Below, in pieces: positions 19,449 to 29,072 of a stretch of DNA of 64,000 nucleotides. The notes beneath the pieces were generated by a model. That model saw only the letters and a program-made list of their open reading frames with translations, was not told where the DNA came from and did not search any database. Source of the DNA: an uncultured Acetatifactor sp. (lineage in GTDB: Bacteria > Bacillota > Clostridia > Lachnospirales > Lachnospiraceae); contig CATKXX010000014.1 in assembly GCA_949840935.1 (NCBI GenBank), positions 1 to 64,000 on the forward strand, written 5' to 3'. Each line of letters begins with the position of its first letter. The stretch's first letter is position 1. The translations under genes and the position numbers were made by a program.

Positions 19449-21914
19449 TCATGTCCTGATCCAGACACTCATCTCACCCTCTCCCCTGTTGCTCCATGCA
19501 TAGTATGGCAGAAGGGTGATCGTTGTTTCCTTCTCTGCGGCAGGTCTATATTCTGAGTATAAGCCTGCATTTTCCTTCGACGGTTCCTGCCTCCTTCCGG
19601 GCACCTTCAGGACACGCATCTCATGCCCCAGCCCGCAGGAGCTCTCTACCTTCACAGCGGCCAGCCTGTCAACATCAGCCCGCAGGAGATGGAGCTGGCT
19701 GCCATTGTCCGCCTCTTCCATGCAGTAGCACACAGGCCCCCGCAGGAAAGCTGCCCTGCCGATATCCTCCCTCACCCTGGTGTTCGCACGCACACAGCGC
19801 ACTTCCATTGGAAAGGTAAGGTATATCTCATCCTCGTCCCTCCACTCTCCGGTGAGATACAGATATCCGTCTCTCAGAGCTCCCTCTATATTTTCCGGGC
19901 TCAGGGCAGGGCTGCTTCCGTCCTCTGCCGGCTCCGCATTCACGGCTCCGGCATTTCCCGGCTCTACCTCCACGGCCTCGGCTCTCCCCGGCTCCGCCTC
20001 CACGGCCTCGGTTCTCCCCGGCTCTACATCCACGACCCCGGATCTCTCCGGCTCTACATCCACGGTTTCTGCACTTCCCGGCTCCGCTTCCACGGCCTCT
20101 GTCTTTGCTGTACGGTTCAACAGCTGCATTACCGCCTCCGTTGACAGCTGTTTGGAACAGGATATCACCTGGCCATCCCCGATTTCCCACTGGCTCAATG
20201 TCTGTCGGCCTCTGCGCACCTCCGCCTGGGCCCGGCGGCACCATCCCGGAATCCGGAAAGCCAGCGCAGCGCAACCGGCCCCTGATTCCTGCGCGTCCTT
20301 CCCACAGGATTCCATGTGCAGGGTAATCTTCACATTCCCCTCCCAGGGAAAATCCGTCTCCACATTCATTCCAAGCTTCCTGCCTCCAAGTTCGCAGTCA
20401 ATACTGCTGCCCACATACAGGTGCGTAAACAACGTACTGTCATTCCGCGTATATATATAAGCCCCCAGCGAGCTGACAATCCTCGCAATATTAGGCGGAC
20501 AGCAGGCACAGCCAAACCATTTCTGCCTCAGGCTTTTGACATGGCTTTTCCGCTCGTCCCTTCTGCAGGCATCGGGCTGTACCTCCAGCGGGTTCACATA
20601 GAAAAAGCTTTTGCCGTCAAGGGCCATCCCGGCCAGCACCGTGTTATAGAGAGCCAGCTCCATCACATCGCTGTAGCGGTTATCCGCCTTGATTTCCAGC
20701 ATACGCCGGGCAAAGAACGCAAGCCCTATGGCTGCACAGGTCTCTGAATACGCCGTATCGTTTGGCAGGTCGTAGGGAAAGGAAAATGCCTCCCCATGCC
20801 GGGTACCGCCGATACCTCCGGTGATATAAAGCTTTTCCTTTACGATGCTGTCCCACAGCCTCCGACAGGCCCGGTACATTTCCTCATCCTGCGTCAGCCT
20901 GGCCACATCCGCCATGCCGCTGTAGAGATAAACCGCCCTCACCGCATGTCCCACAGCCTCCGTCTGCTGCTTTACAGGCAGATGAGCCTGATTATATTCA
21001 TAGCGCATCCCCTCCGGCGGGGTTACATAGGGCCGCCCCTCGTAGGCCGCGCGCTCCCGTTCCTCCTGATCGTAATAATAGGGCTGCCGTCCCCGCATTT
21101 CCAGGAAAAACCGGCCAAGCTCCAGATACTTTTCCTCACCCGTAACCTCATACAGCTTCGCCAGCGCCATCTCCGCGATCTCATGGCCGGGATAGCCCTT
21201 ACACTTCCCCTCCTCAGGCCCAAACCATGAGAGGATGAAATCCGCATACCGCTCCGCCGCTTTCAACAGCTTGTCCTTTCCTGTGGCCTGATAGTAGGAT
21301 ACTGCGCCCTCCGCCAGGTGCCCGAAACAGTAAAGCTCATGATGCCCCCGCAGGTCAGTAAAGATCCGATCCATCCCGTTGATGATATAGTAAGTATCCA
21401 GATAACCGTTCTCCGCCTGTGCCGCGCAGACGATATCAATGGCCTCATCCGCCGTCTTCTCCAATTCCGGATCCGGATGACTGGCCAGGGAGTATCCCAC
21501 AGCCTCGATCCATTTGGAAAAATCGCTGTCCTGGAACACAAACCCGTAAAATCTGCCCTCCTCCAAATGCTCCATGTCCTCCGGCAGCGCTTCAAAACCG
21601 CGGAAGGTGTATGCCGGGGGCGTAAACGCATCTCCCCTGGCGCGCTTCTCCCGCATCAGCTTTCCCGCTGTCTTAAAGTTACGCATACAATAGCTGGGGG
21701 AAGCATCCGGTATGCGGTCGTTCAGCGCCTCCCACTGGTAAGGAATCACCTCGGTACGCACCAATTCCTGCTCCCGCCCCCAGAATCCATCTGTAATACG
21801 CACCTGCTTTAAATCCAGGGGACGGCTGAAATCTTCTCTGCATATCTTCCCTGTTTCTAATCCCTCCGCAGCACCTCTCACCAGTTTCCCGGCATTGCTC
21901 TGTCCTTCCATCAT
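19449..21914 (-). CDS. GH127 beta-L-arabinofuranosidase (DUF1680 family)
   Basis: RITDGFWGREQELVRTEVIPYQWEALNDR..., YSETCAAIGLAFFARRML, CCPPNIARIVSSLGAYIYT. Confidence 0.92.
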   Translation of the reverse strand: MMEGQSNAGKLVRGAAEGLETGKICREDFSRPLDLKQVRITDGFWGREQELVRTEVIPYQWEALNDRIPDASPSYCMRNFKTAGKLMREKRARGDAFTPPAYTFRGFEALPEDMEHLEEGRFYGFVFQDSDFSKWIEAVGYSLASHPDPELEKTADEAIDIVCAAQAENGYLDTYYIINGMDRIFTDLRGHHELYCFGHLAEGAVSYYQATGKDKLLKAAERYADFILSWFGPEEGKCKGYPGHEIAEMALAKLYEVTGEEKYLELGRFFLEMRGRQPYYYDQEERERAAYEGRPYVTPPEGMRYEYNQAHLPVKQQTEAVGHAVRAVYLYSGMADVARLTQDEEMYRACRRLWDSIVKEKLYITGGIGGTRHGEAFSFPYDLPNDTAYSETCAAIGLAFFARRMLEIKADNRYSDVMELALYNTVLAGMALDGKSFFYVNPLEVQPDACRRDERKSHVKSLRQKWFGCACCPPNIARIVSSLGAYIYTRNDSTLFTHLYVGSSIDCELGGRKLGMNVETDFPWEGNVKITLHMESCGKDAQESGAGCAALAFRIPGWCRRAQAEVRRGRQTLSQWEIGDGQVISCSKQLSTEAVMQLLNRTAKTEAVEAEPGSAETVDVEPERSGVVDVEPGRTEAVEAEPGRAEAVEVEPGNAGAVNAEPAEDGSSPALSPENIEGALRDGYLYLTGEWRDEDEIYLTFPMEVRCVRANTRVREDIGRAAFLRGPVCYCMEEADNGSQLHLLRADVDRLAAVKVESSCGLGHEMRVLKVPGRRQEPSKENAGLYSEYRPAAEKETTITLLPYYAWSNRGEGEMSVWIRT
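19925..20110 (-). repeat. In-frame 30-bp coding repeat inside GH127 gene (10-aa units)
   Basis: TEAVEAEPGS AETVDVEPER SGVVDVEPGR TEAVEAEPGR AEAVEVEPGN AGAVNAEPAE. Confidence 0.88.
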
Positions 21915-22279
21915 CTCTCCTCTCCCTTCTCCGGCTTTTTATACTATCAGGCAGGCCGTCTTATTCACAGTATAACACGCCCTCGGGCAAAAAGCGATCC
22001 CAGTATATCGAATAATTAATAACTGACATGTTGGTGAAGGGTGATTGCTTCATATATAAGGCAACGGAAGTCTGCAATTTTTGTCTTGATTTTTCACTCT
22101 CCTTTGCACATGAAAAAACAACTGCGCTTTTTTCAAGCTCGTTCATCCGTTGGATGGTTACCTGTGTTTTTTCATAGTCCTGTATGTCAATAATTGTATA
22201 AAGGCCCCGGCCGCTTTTCGTCAGAAAACAGGAAACCTTTTCCTGATTTCTGATTACCAGTTCCTTCCTTATAAGGAAT

Positions 22280-23380
22280 TTATTCTGTTTTATCTAATTT
22301 TTCTGTAATCTCAAGCCACAGCCGCATGAGCCCCGGAACCATATCGCTCTCCCTTTCGATCCTTTGCCGTAAGCTGTCCATGGCGTTTTTCCCGTACTTG
22401 TCATAGGTGAGCCGGCACTCCAGGCCGAGCTCGGTGAAGAACCGCATATCCGCAATCTCTCCCGGGCCGGCGCTGTCGTACCGGAGGGCTTTTGTCACAG
22501 CTTCCCTGAGGGAGAGGCGGGCCTTTTCCGGTTCCTCCTTGAAGCAGTAACACTCGGCGATTGTCTCCAAGAGAATACATTCATACTTGTCAAACCAGGT
22601 GAGCTCTGTTTTCGGCTGGATGCCGCGGAGGACGACCCTGAGCCACTGGAAACAGTCCACAGCAGTGTCATAATCCGTGCGCTGGAAAAACACATTGCCG
22701 TAACCCACCATGATGTTGTTGATGTCCTCCGCGAAGGAGGCAAAGGCCCGGCCCAGATATTTTTCTGCCCCGTCCGCGTCGTGGAGATAATCGCCGAGCA
22801 CCATGCCGATCAAAGCATTGTTGACACCGCAGACGTTATACTTTTTCAAAACCCGCAGCGCAGTTTCCGTATGCCCCAGAAGCAAATGCGCCTTCGCTAT
22901 CTGCGTGCGGATTGAAACCTCGCTGATGTTATCGTCCTGATTCTGCGCGACCAGCTCACAGGAGTGCTCCAAAAGACAGACAGCGCGGCTGTTCGCTTCA
23001 CGGTGTTCCTTCTCTTTTCCCAATTTCAGGTACAGCAAAGCGCTTTGATATACGACATCAAAATTGTTTGGATAGTTTTTCAGCGCCTTCTCCGCCTCAG
23101 TGATCGCCTTGTCATATTCTTTCGCCTTTGTCAGTGTCGCAATTTTGTCAATGACAGATGCTGCATCGCCCATTCTCCATTGATATCCGAGAAGGACATC
23201 GGTCGAAGTGTGAAACAGGTCAGCCATTTCCAGGATCAGCCCAATTTCCGGCGTAGACTGCTTTGATTCCCACTTATAAACCGCGCTGACACTGACACCC
23301 ATCGCTTCCGCAAGCTGCTCCTGCGTCAGCTTCCGCTCCTTACGGAATTTTTTGATATTCTCTGAAAGTTTTACTTCCAA
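22280..23380 (-). CDS. XRE-family transcriptional regulator with TPR-like C-terminus
   Basis: HTH: NIKKFRKERKLTQEQLAEAMGVSVSAVYKWESKQSTPEI. Confidence 0.9.
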   Translation of the reverse strand: MEVKLSENIKKFRKERKLTQEQLAEAMGVSVSAVYKWESKQSTPEIGLILEMADLFHTSTDVLLGYQWRMGDAASVIDKIATLTKAKEYDKAITEAEKALKNYPNNFDVVYQSALLYLKLGKEKEHREANSRAVCLLEHSCELVAQNQDDNISEVSIRTQIAKAHLLLGHTETALRVLKKYNVCGVNNALIGMVLGDYLHDADGAEKYLGRAFASFAEDINNIMVGYGNVFFQRTDYDTAVDCFQWLRVVLRGIQPKTELTWFDKYECILLETIAECYCFKEEPEKARLSLREAVTKALRYDSAGPGEIADMRFFTELGLECRLTYDKYGKNAMDSLRQRIERESDMVPGLMRLWLEITEKLDKTE

Positions 23381-23664
23381 AATCTATCCACCTCGCTTTC
23401 CATGGATAAATCATACCATGAGGTTCAGAGCGAGTGAACATACTAATAGTAAAAGAAGTCGAAATATTTTTTTACCATTGGTAGTCTTGATCAATTCCGA
23501 AAGAAAAATATCCTTGACTATATTTTCAAGCGTTGTTTACAAAGGGCGGCGTTTATGACTTGCAGAAAGACTTTTAAACACGCTGTCAGAAAGCATGCAT
23601 CTTGCCATTTCCCCCAAAAAGTATTACACTATAGAGACAATACCATAAGAAAGGACAACGGCAC

Positions 23665-24135
23665 ATGAACGGGAAACGAGTATCCGATTCGGAAACAGAA
23701 CAACTGAGAGTGGTAATCTATCCTGATATCAACGGCTTCGGACGTCTGTTCGGGGGACGTCTGCTGGCATGGATCGACGAGGTCGCCGGAGCTACCGCAA
23801 GGCGGCACTGCGGCAGGGACGCCACCACAGTGGCCATCGACAATCTGCATTTCAAGGCAGGCGCTTTCCTGAACGATATCATTGTCATCATCGGCAAAGT
23901 GACTTTTGTCGGCAACACCTCCATGGAAGTCCGTGTGGACACCTACAAGGAAGATCCTGACGGCGCCCGCCATCCCATCAACCGCGCCTACTTCTGTATG
24001 GTAGCCATGGGGGATGACGGGCGCCCCACACAGGTTCCTCCTTTGATCCTGGAAAACGATGGGGAGAGAATGGAATGGGAAAACGCAAAAAAGCGCAGAG
24101 AGCTGCGCCTGATGCGGAAAAAAGAAGGTTTTTAA
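23665..24135 (+). CDS. Acyl-CoA thioesterase (hotdog fold, YciA-like)
   Basis: PDINGFGRLFGGRLLAWIDEVAGATARRH...VAIDNLHFKAGAFLNDIIVI. Confidence 0.88.
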   Translation: MNGKRVSDSETEQLRVVIYPDINGFGRLFGGRLLAWIDEVAGATARRHCGRDATTVAIDNLHFKAGAFLNDIIVIIGKVTFVGNTSMEVRVDTYKEDPDGARHPINRAYFCMVAMGDDGRPTQVPPLILENDGERMEWENAKKRRELRLMRKKEGF

Positions 24136-24174
24136 CGCAGTGACCGAATGATCTTCGGCCGCTGCGCCATCCCT

Positions 24175-25350
24175 CTACTCCTCCCAGATCGGATCAATAC
24201 AGATATTCAGATCCACCTCCTTGCTGATTCCCGCCACCTTTCCGTGTGGAGTGTACTGCCACACCTTATAATCGTAGGGATAATACAGCGTCTCACTGTA
24301 GGAGGCAAACCACTTATCATAATTCTCCAGGGCCGCCACATCAATCTTTAAAGCGCCCATCTCCGTGTTATGGTAGATCATGGGCCTGTACCCTGCCGCC
24401 TCAATGGTCTGGCAGAACAGCAGCGTCAGGTTCGTCCTCTCCTCCGGGGTAATATTGTTCATGCGCCCGTTAGCCCCCGACACCAGCTCCACATCGAATA
24501 CAACAGGGCATTCCAGCTGATAGGGGGCAATCTTTTCCAGAACCAGATTGGCCTCCTCCAGCACTTCCTCCTCTGTGATCGCCTGGCTGTAAAAGTAGAC
24601 GCCTGTCTTGATGCCTGCCGCCTGTGCCCCCTGCATGTTCCGGTCAAAGTAGCTGTCCTCCTCCAGCTTCCCCGTCCCGTATCCGCGGTATGCCACACGG
24701 ATAAAGGCAAATTCAACCCCGTCCTGCGCCACCTTCGCCCAGTCGATATCCCCCTGGTGCTTGGATACGTCGATGCCCTTGTGGGAGATTACTTCTTCCC
24801 CGGACATATACTGGATCTCGCCGCTCTCCAATAAATTTACGTTCTCCTGTACCAGCTGGCTCTGGCGCAGCTGCCTGTTGATCGGAACAAAGTGATACTG
24901 TCCGCCGCTTGCCACCAGCAGCTCCTCCGGATACAGCGGGCGCAGGGCCTCCAGCATTGTCTGCCCGTCGGAAAGACTGGTGCGGATACTGTCCAATACG
25001 CCCTCCTGGGCCTGTTCTTCGGCAGCGCGGACGGCTTCCTCAAGCCTCGACTCTATCAGCGACTCTGCTTCCATGGCCGCTCTCGATTCCGCCTCGGTGA
25101 CTGCCTGCGCCACCATCATATCCAGCTCCTCCTGAGAATAGACCACATTTCCCGCCAGGGCCTCCACTGCCCCGTCTCCGTCCTTCTCCCCCGTAATCTT
25201 CAGATACAGAGCCGTCCCGCAATACATGATAATGACCAGCACCACCAGGGTACACGCCATGACTGCCGCCAGCCGGAGCCTGTTCTTGCGCTTCCGCGCC
25301 CGCCGCCATTTGTATTCTCTCATCTGCTCCTCATCCATGCCCTTTCTCAT
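24175..25350 (-). CDS. GH25 family lysozyme, membrane-anchored
   Basis: GIDVSKHQGDIDWAKVAQDGVEFAFIRVAYRGYG...CPVVFDVEL; N-terminal TM helix. Confidence 0.92.
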   Translation of the reverse strand: MRKGMDEEQMREYKWRRARKRKNRLRLAAVMACTLVVLVIIMYCGTALYLKITGEKDGDGAVEALAGNVVYSQEELDMMVAQAVTEAESRAAMEAESLIESRLEEAVRAAEEQAQEGVLDSIRTSLSDGQTMLEALRPLYPEELLVASGGQYHFVPINRQLRQSQLVQENVNLLESGEIQYMSGEEVISHKGIDVSKHQGDIDWAKVAQDGVEFAFIRVAYRGYGTGKLEEDSYFDRNMQGAQAAGIKTGVYFYSQAITEEEVLEEANLVLEKIAPYQLECPVVFDVELVSGANGRMNNITPEERTNLTLLFCQTIEAAGYRPMIYHNTEMGALKIDVAALENYDKWFASYSETLYYPYDYKVWQYTPHGKVAGISKEVDLNICIDPIWEE

Positions 25351-25582
25351 ATCCGTATTCTTCCTCCCTGCCCCGGTTCCGTTCCGGCGCCGCCCTTAAT
25401 CTATTCTTATGCGCTTTCTCCTGTTTCAAGCTGTGTTATCGGCAGCAAATCGCCTTACTCTTTCATGATAAAGGAATTTCGCAGAGAAAGGAAGCGGAAA
25501 TTTCTACATTTTCAAAAATTTAAGAAAAAGGGGATCCATCCTGACAGACTCATTTGTTACTTTTCACACCCTCACCACCGCG

Positions 25583-25708
25583 AGACGTTTTCACGCGTCT
25601 TTTGCGTGATAAACCCGAGACAGCTGTGCGCGAAACCGCTGTTTTGCGGTTTCTGTGCATAAAGCCTTCGTAAGAAGGCTTGTTACTGGTCACGGAGTGA
25701 ACAGTAAC
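25583..25708. other. Cluster of four adjacent short hairpins downstream of sigF
   Basis: Inverted repeats at 25583-25600, 25633-25652, 25662-25681 and 25682-25708 read directly. Confidence 0.7.
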
Positions 25709-25710
25709 AC

Positions 25711-26472
25711 TTATTTCGCCCTCTCCCTCATCCGAAGCAGGATCTTCTTCTCCATCCGGCTCACCTGTACCTGGCTGATGCCAAGGATTGACGCAATCTC
25801 CATCTGGGTCTTATTCTGGAAATATCTCATACGGATCAGCTCTCTCTCCGACGGTTCCAGGCCGTCCAGAAGCTGCTTCAGCAGCATACGGTTCAACAGC
25901 TCCTCCTTCTCACTGTCCTCGCCGCCGTAAACGCCTACCATACTGCTTCCCACGCTTCCGCTGCCCCGAACCACCTTGTCCACCAGATAGACCTCGCTTC
26001 CGTCATCCTGGTACACCGCGCTGTAAATAGACTCCACCTCGATGGATGCCTCCATGGCAAGCACGATTTCCTCGCGTTCCAGCCCAGTCTCCTCCGCAAT
26101 CTCCTGTATGACGGGCTCCCGCCCCAGTATACCCTGCAGCTTCTGCCTGGCAAAGCCTACCTTCATGCCGTTCTCCTTGATCGTCCGCGATACCTTCACC
26201 AGCCCGTCGTCCCGCAGGAACCGCTTGATTTCCCCTGTGATCATGGGGACGGCGTAGGTGGAAAATTTTAATCCCAGGCTTAAGTCAAATTTATCAATGG
26301 CCTTCATCAGCCCTATGGTTCCTATCTGGAACAGATCCTCCAGGTCATAGCCCCTGTTTGCAAACCGCTTCACAATGTGATGGACCAGTCCCAGGTTCTT
26401 CTCGATCAGTACCTCTCTCGCATCCCTTTCTCCCGCTTGTGACCTGGCAATCAGTACTGACGTTTCCTCCAT
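25711..26472 (-). CDS. sigF: RNA polymerase sporulation sigma factor SigF
   Basis: Sigma-70 regions 2-4; directly after spoIIAA and spoIIAB. Confidence 0.93.
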   Translation of the reverse strand: MEETSVLIARSQAGERDAREVLIEKNLGLVHHIVKRFANRGYDLEDLFQIGTIGLMKAIDKFDLSLGLKFSTYAVPMITGEIKRFLRDDGLVKVSRTIKENGMKVGFARQKLQGILGREPVIQEIAEETGLEREEIVLAMEASIEVESIYSAVYQDDGSEVYLVDKVVRGSGSVGSSMVGVYGGEDSEKEELLNRMLLKQLLDGLEPSERELIRMRYFQNKTQMEIASILGISQVQVSRMEKKILLRMRERAK

Positions 26473-26475
26473 AAT

Positions 26476-26985
26476 CTACTCCTCGCTGTCAATCCAGTCG
26501 CCGACGCCCATTTTCTTTGTCATACGCACTGTGGTACCCTGCCCTGGCCTGCTCTCCACCTCCAGGTCATCCATAAAGGCCTCCATAAAGGCAAAGCCCA
26601 TCCCGGAACGCTCCAGCTCCGGCCTTGTGGTGAAAAGCGGCTCCATGGCCTGCTCGATATTCTCTATGCCCACTCCCTGGTCAGAAATCCTGATATGTAA
26701 AAGATCCTTTTCCAGAAGGCAATAGACGCTGACCTTCCCCGGATGGATCTCCGCATCCGGGGGCCGTTTCCCGCCGGCCCTGACATAACCGTAAATATTC
26801 CCGTAGCCATGGATAATGGCATTGGTCACTGCCTCGGACACGGCGGTCTTTATGTCCGACAGCTCCTCCATGGTAGGATCCAGCCGGGCCACAAAAGCTG
26901 CCACCGCCACTCTCGCAAAGGCTTCGTTATCAGAAATTGCGTCAAAGGAAAGCTCCATCTCGTTTTTATAAACATCCTGTATCAT
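26476..26985 (-). CDS. spoIIAB: Anti-sigma F factor SpoIIAB
   Basis: GHKL ATPase: [54 protein letters not shown]. Confidence 0.93.
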   Translation of the reverse strand: MIQDVYKNEMELSFDAISDNEAFARVAVAAFVARLDPTMEELSDIKTAVSEAVTNAIIHGYGNIYGYVRAGGKRPPDAEIHPGKVSVYCLLEKDLLHIRISDQGVGIENIEQAMEPLFTTRPELERSGMGFAFMEAFMDDLEVESRPGQGTTVRMTKKMGVGDWIDSEE

Positions 26986-27306
26986 TTATACCAGTACCTC
27001 CACAATTTTATTTAAGCCGGATACCATAAGGATTCTCTGAATCTGCCTGTCCGCATGGATGGCGTAGACCCGCCCGCCGAAGCAGGCTATCTTCCGGTAT
27101 CTGCCCATAATGATCCCAATCCCCGATGAATCCATGAAACGCGTATTCTCAAAGTCAAACACCACATTGCGCACATCGTCCCGCACCAGCAGCCTGTCCG
27201 CATTTTCACAGATAAAACCTGCCCTGTGATGATCCACCTCCTCAGGAAGCCTGATCATCAGACAGTTATCGATCACCTGAAAATCCTCCGTAGAAATCTG
27301 CTCCAT
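26986..27306 (-). CDS. spoIIAA: Anti-sigma F factor antagonist SpoIIAA
   Basis: STAS domain with NVVFDFENTRFMDSSGIGIIMGRY. Confidence 0.92.
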   Translation of the reverse strand: MEQISTEDFQVIDNCLMIRLPEEVDHHRAGFICENADRLLVRDDVRNVVFDFENTRFMDSSGIGIIMGRYRKIACFGGRVYAIHADRQIQRILMVSGLNKIVEVLV

Positions 27307-27421
27307 TCTTCTTCCTTCCTTTCCTGATCTGCCTTCTCTGAGCAAGACTAAAAGGCTGCGCCTGCTCATGCAAGCATGGCATACGCTTTCTCTCGCTTCT
27401 GACTCTGCTCATTCGCGCAAA

Positions 27422-27450
27422 AAAGAACCTGCCGGTATGGCAAGTTCTTT
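27422..27450 (-). terminator. Rho-independent terminator
   Basis: AAAGAACcTGCCggtatGGCAaGTTCTTT; minus-strand T-run follows. Confidence 0.65.
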
Positions 27451-27501
27451 TCTTTGGTATTTTATATCCTTTGTCCTGGAACGCATTTGAAATGCGCTCT
27501 G

Positions 27502-28917
27502 TCACCCGTTATCGGCCTGAAGCCCTTCCTTCTCCCTCTGCGCCCTGCGCGCCCTGTCTGTATCGGGGAAACGTTCGATCACCTGGTCGAAAGTCTCTAT
27601 GGCCTTCTCGTTATCTCCCTTCTGACGGTAAGCCTGTCCCAGATAAAACCATCCATCAGCATTTTCTGCGTTATAATAAACTGCCCTCTCCAGGCTCTCC
27701 ACAGCAGCCGCGAAATCCCCGGTGCGGTATGCTTCCTGTCCCTCTGCATAATAAGTCTCAGAAAGCTGGGGCCCTATACTGGTAAGGATCTTCTGATACA
27801 ACGCCTGAAATTCTTCCGAGGTACCCTCTATCTCCACATCCTGCGCTATGGCCTCCAGGTCGGCTGCCGTAGCCATGATATCCTCGGGGTTCTCCAGGTA
27901 AGTCGCGGCAACCCGCAGCAGGCTGTTGATCTTCTGCAGCGTGCCGGACTCTCCGATATATCCGTCCAGTTCCTGATTCAGGGCGTCATACTCCTTCTGC
28001 ATGGAGGCGATCCGGGTCTCCATCTCCTGCAGCTGAACCGTCTTCGCATCGGACTCACCGCTGATCCTGGCGATAATCTCCTGAGCCTCATTTTTGGCAT
28101 TGGCCTGCGCTGCAGGCACCACCAGAAAGTACATGGCCGCCAAACCTATGATCAGCCCTATCCCGATATTTACAAGAGTGGAAACACCGCTTTTCTTCGG
28201 CTCCTTTACATTCAGGGGCTGGATGATGATCTCATTGTCGCTGCGGTAGCGCACCGACTCCTCCCGCTTCCTCTTGGAGGGCTGCTTTATATTCTCCTCC
28301 GGCACCAGCAGCTGTTCCACCTCTCTCAGATAACGCAGCGCCTGGGTGTTATTGCGGTCAATATCGATGCATTTCTTCAGCTCCCTCTCCGCCCGTTCCC
28401 ACCGTTCGCTGTCCATGTAAAGCAGCGCGAGAAGCAGATGCGCCTGGACATAGCGGGGATTCATGGACAAAACCTTCTTCAGCTGGATAACGGCCAGATC
28501 CCGGCTGTCCTGGTGGCAGTAGATCAGTGCCTGGTTATATTTCTTGATCGTCTGGTTGATGGAATCGAGGCGGGTGGCATTGGACTGCACCTTCTCAATA
28601 TAATCGTCCGCAATATTCTTCTCCGGACGCATATTCTTACTGATGACCCACTCCCTGAGCGCGGAAACTGTTTCACCCATCTCAAAGTAAACCAGCCCCA
28701 GAAGATTTCTCGCCTCCACATTATTTTTATTAAATTTCAGGCTCTGCCGCAGGCTGGTAACAGCCCCGCTCAGATCCCTGATGCTTGCACGCTCCAGGCC
28801 TTCATTATAAAACAGATTGGAAACACACATGATTTTCTTGTATAGAGCTACATCCGTCCCGCAGGCAGTGCAAAAATCATGCTCCGATAATTGACATCCG
28901 CAATTATAACAAAACAT
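27502..28917 (-). CDS. TPR-repeat membrane protein with N-terminal zinc ribbon
   Basis: MFCYNCGCQLSEHDFCTACG; TPR repeats at both ends around a TM segment; ATG at 28917. Confidence 0.85.
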   Translation of the reverse strand: MFCYNCGCQLSEHDFCTACGTDVALYKKIMCVSNLFYNEGLERASIRDLSGAVTSLRQSLKFNKNNVEARNLLGLVYFEMGETVSALREWVISKNMRPEKNIADDYIEKVQSNATRLDSINQTIKKYNQALIYCHQDSRDLAVIQLKKVLSMNPRYVQAHLLLALLYMDSERWERAERELKKCIDIDRNNTQALRYLREVEQLLVPEENIKQPSKRKREESVRYRSDNEIIIQPLNVKEPKKSGVSTLVNIGIGLIIGLAAMYFLVVPAAQANAKNEAQEIIARISGESDAKTVQLQEMETRIASMQKEYDALNQELDGYIGESGTLQKINSLLRVAATYLENPEDIMATAADLEAIAQDVEIEGTSEEFQALYQKILTSIGPQLSETYYAEGQEAYRTGDFAAAVESLERAVYYNAENADGWFYLGQAYRQKGDNEKAIETFDQVIERFPDTDRARRAQREKEGLQADNG

Positions 28918-29072
28918 CAAGATACCTCATTTGCTTTCTCTTCGGATTCTTTTATCATTCTCACAAGCAGGTCTGCCATATCCGTCATATCCTGATTATA
29001 AATGGCATCCTCCGCATCCTCCACCTCAAGGCTGGGATGGAATTTTTTCAGCTCTTCTTCAAAATTTATCAT
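28917..29072 (-). CDS. 51-aa small acidic protein of unknown function
   Basis: MINFEEELKKFHPSLEVEDAEDAIYNQDMTDMADLLVRMIKESEEKANEVS*; ATG overlaps folC stop, its TGA overlaps the TPR-gene ATG; below the ORF track length cutoff. Confidence 0.8.
   Translation of the reverse strand: MINFEEELKKFHPSLEVEDAEDAIYNQDMTDMADLLVRMIKESEEKANEVS

Noticed and set aside
21961-22270. Extra gene downstream of the XRE regulator
   Set aside because: Frame is open (QNKFLIRKELVIRNQEKVSCFLTKSGRGLYTIIDIQDYEKTQVTIQRMNELEKS...) but lacks a good start and any family I can name; could be a relic, not supported enough to list.
23565-23590. Third copy of the MITE terminal repeat (TTTTAAACACGCTGTCAG)
   Set aside because: Only a short imperfect match to one end; no partner terminal repeat found.
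27454-28845. 463-aa plus-strand ORF
   Set aside because: Antisense to the TPR/zinc-ribbon gene; composition reflects the opposite-strand codons.
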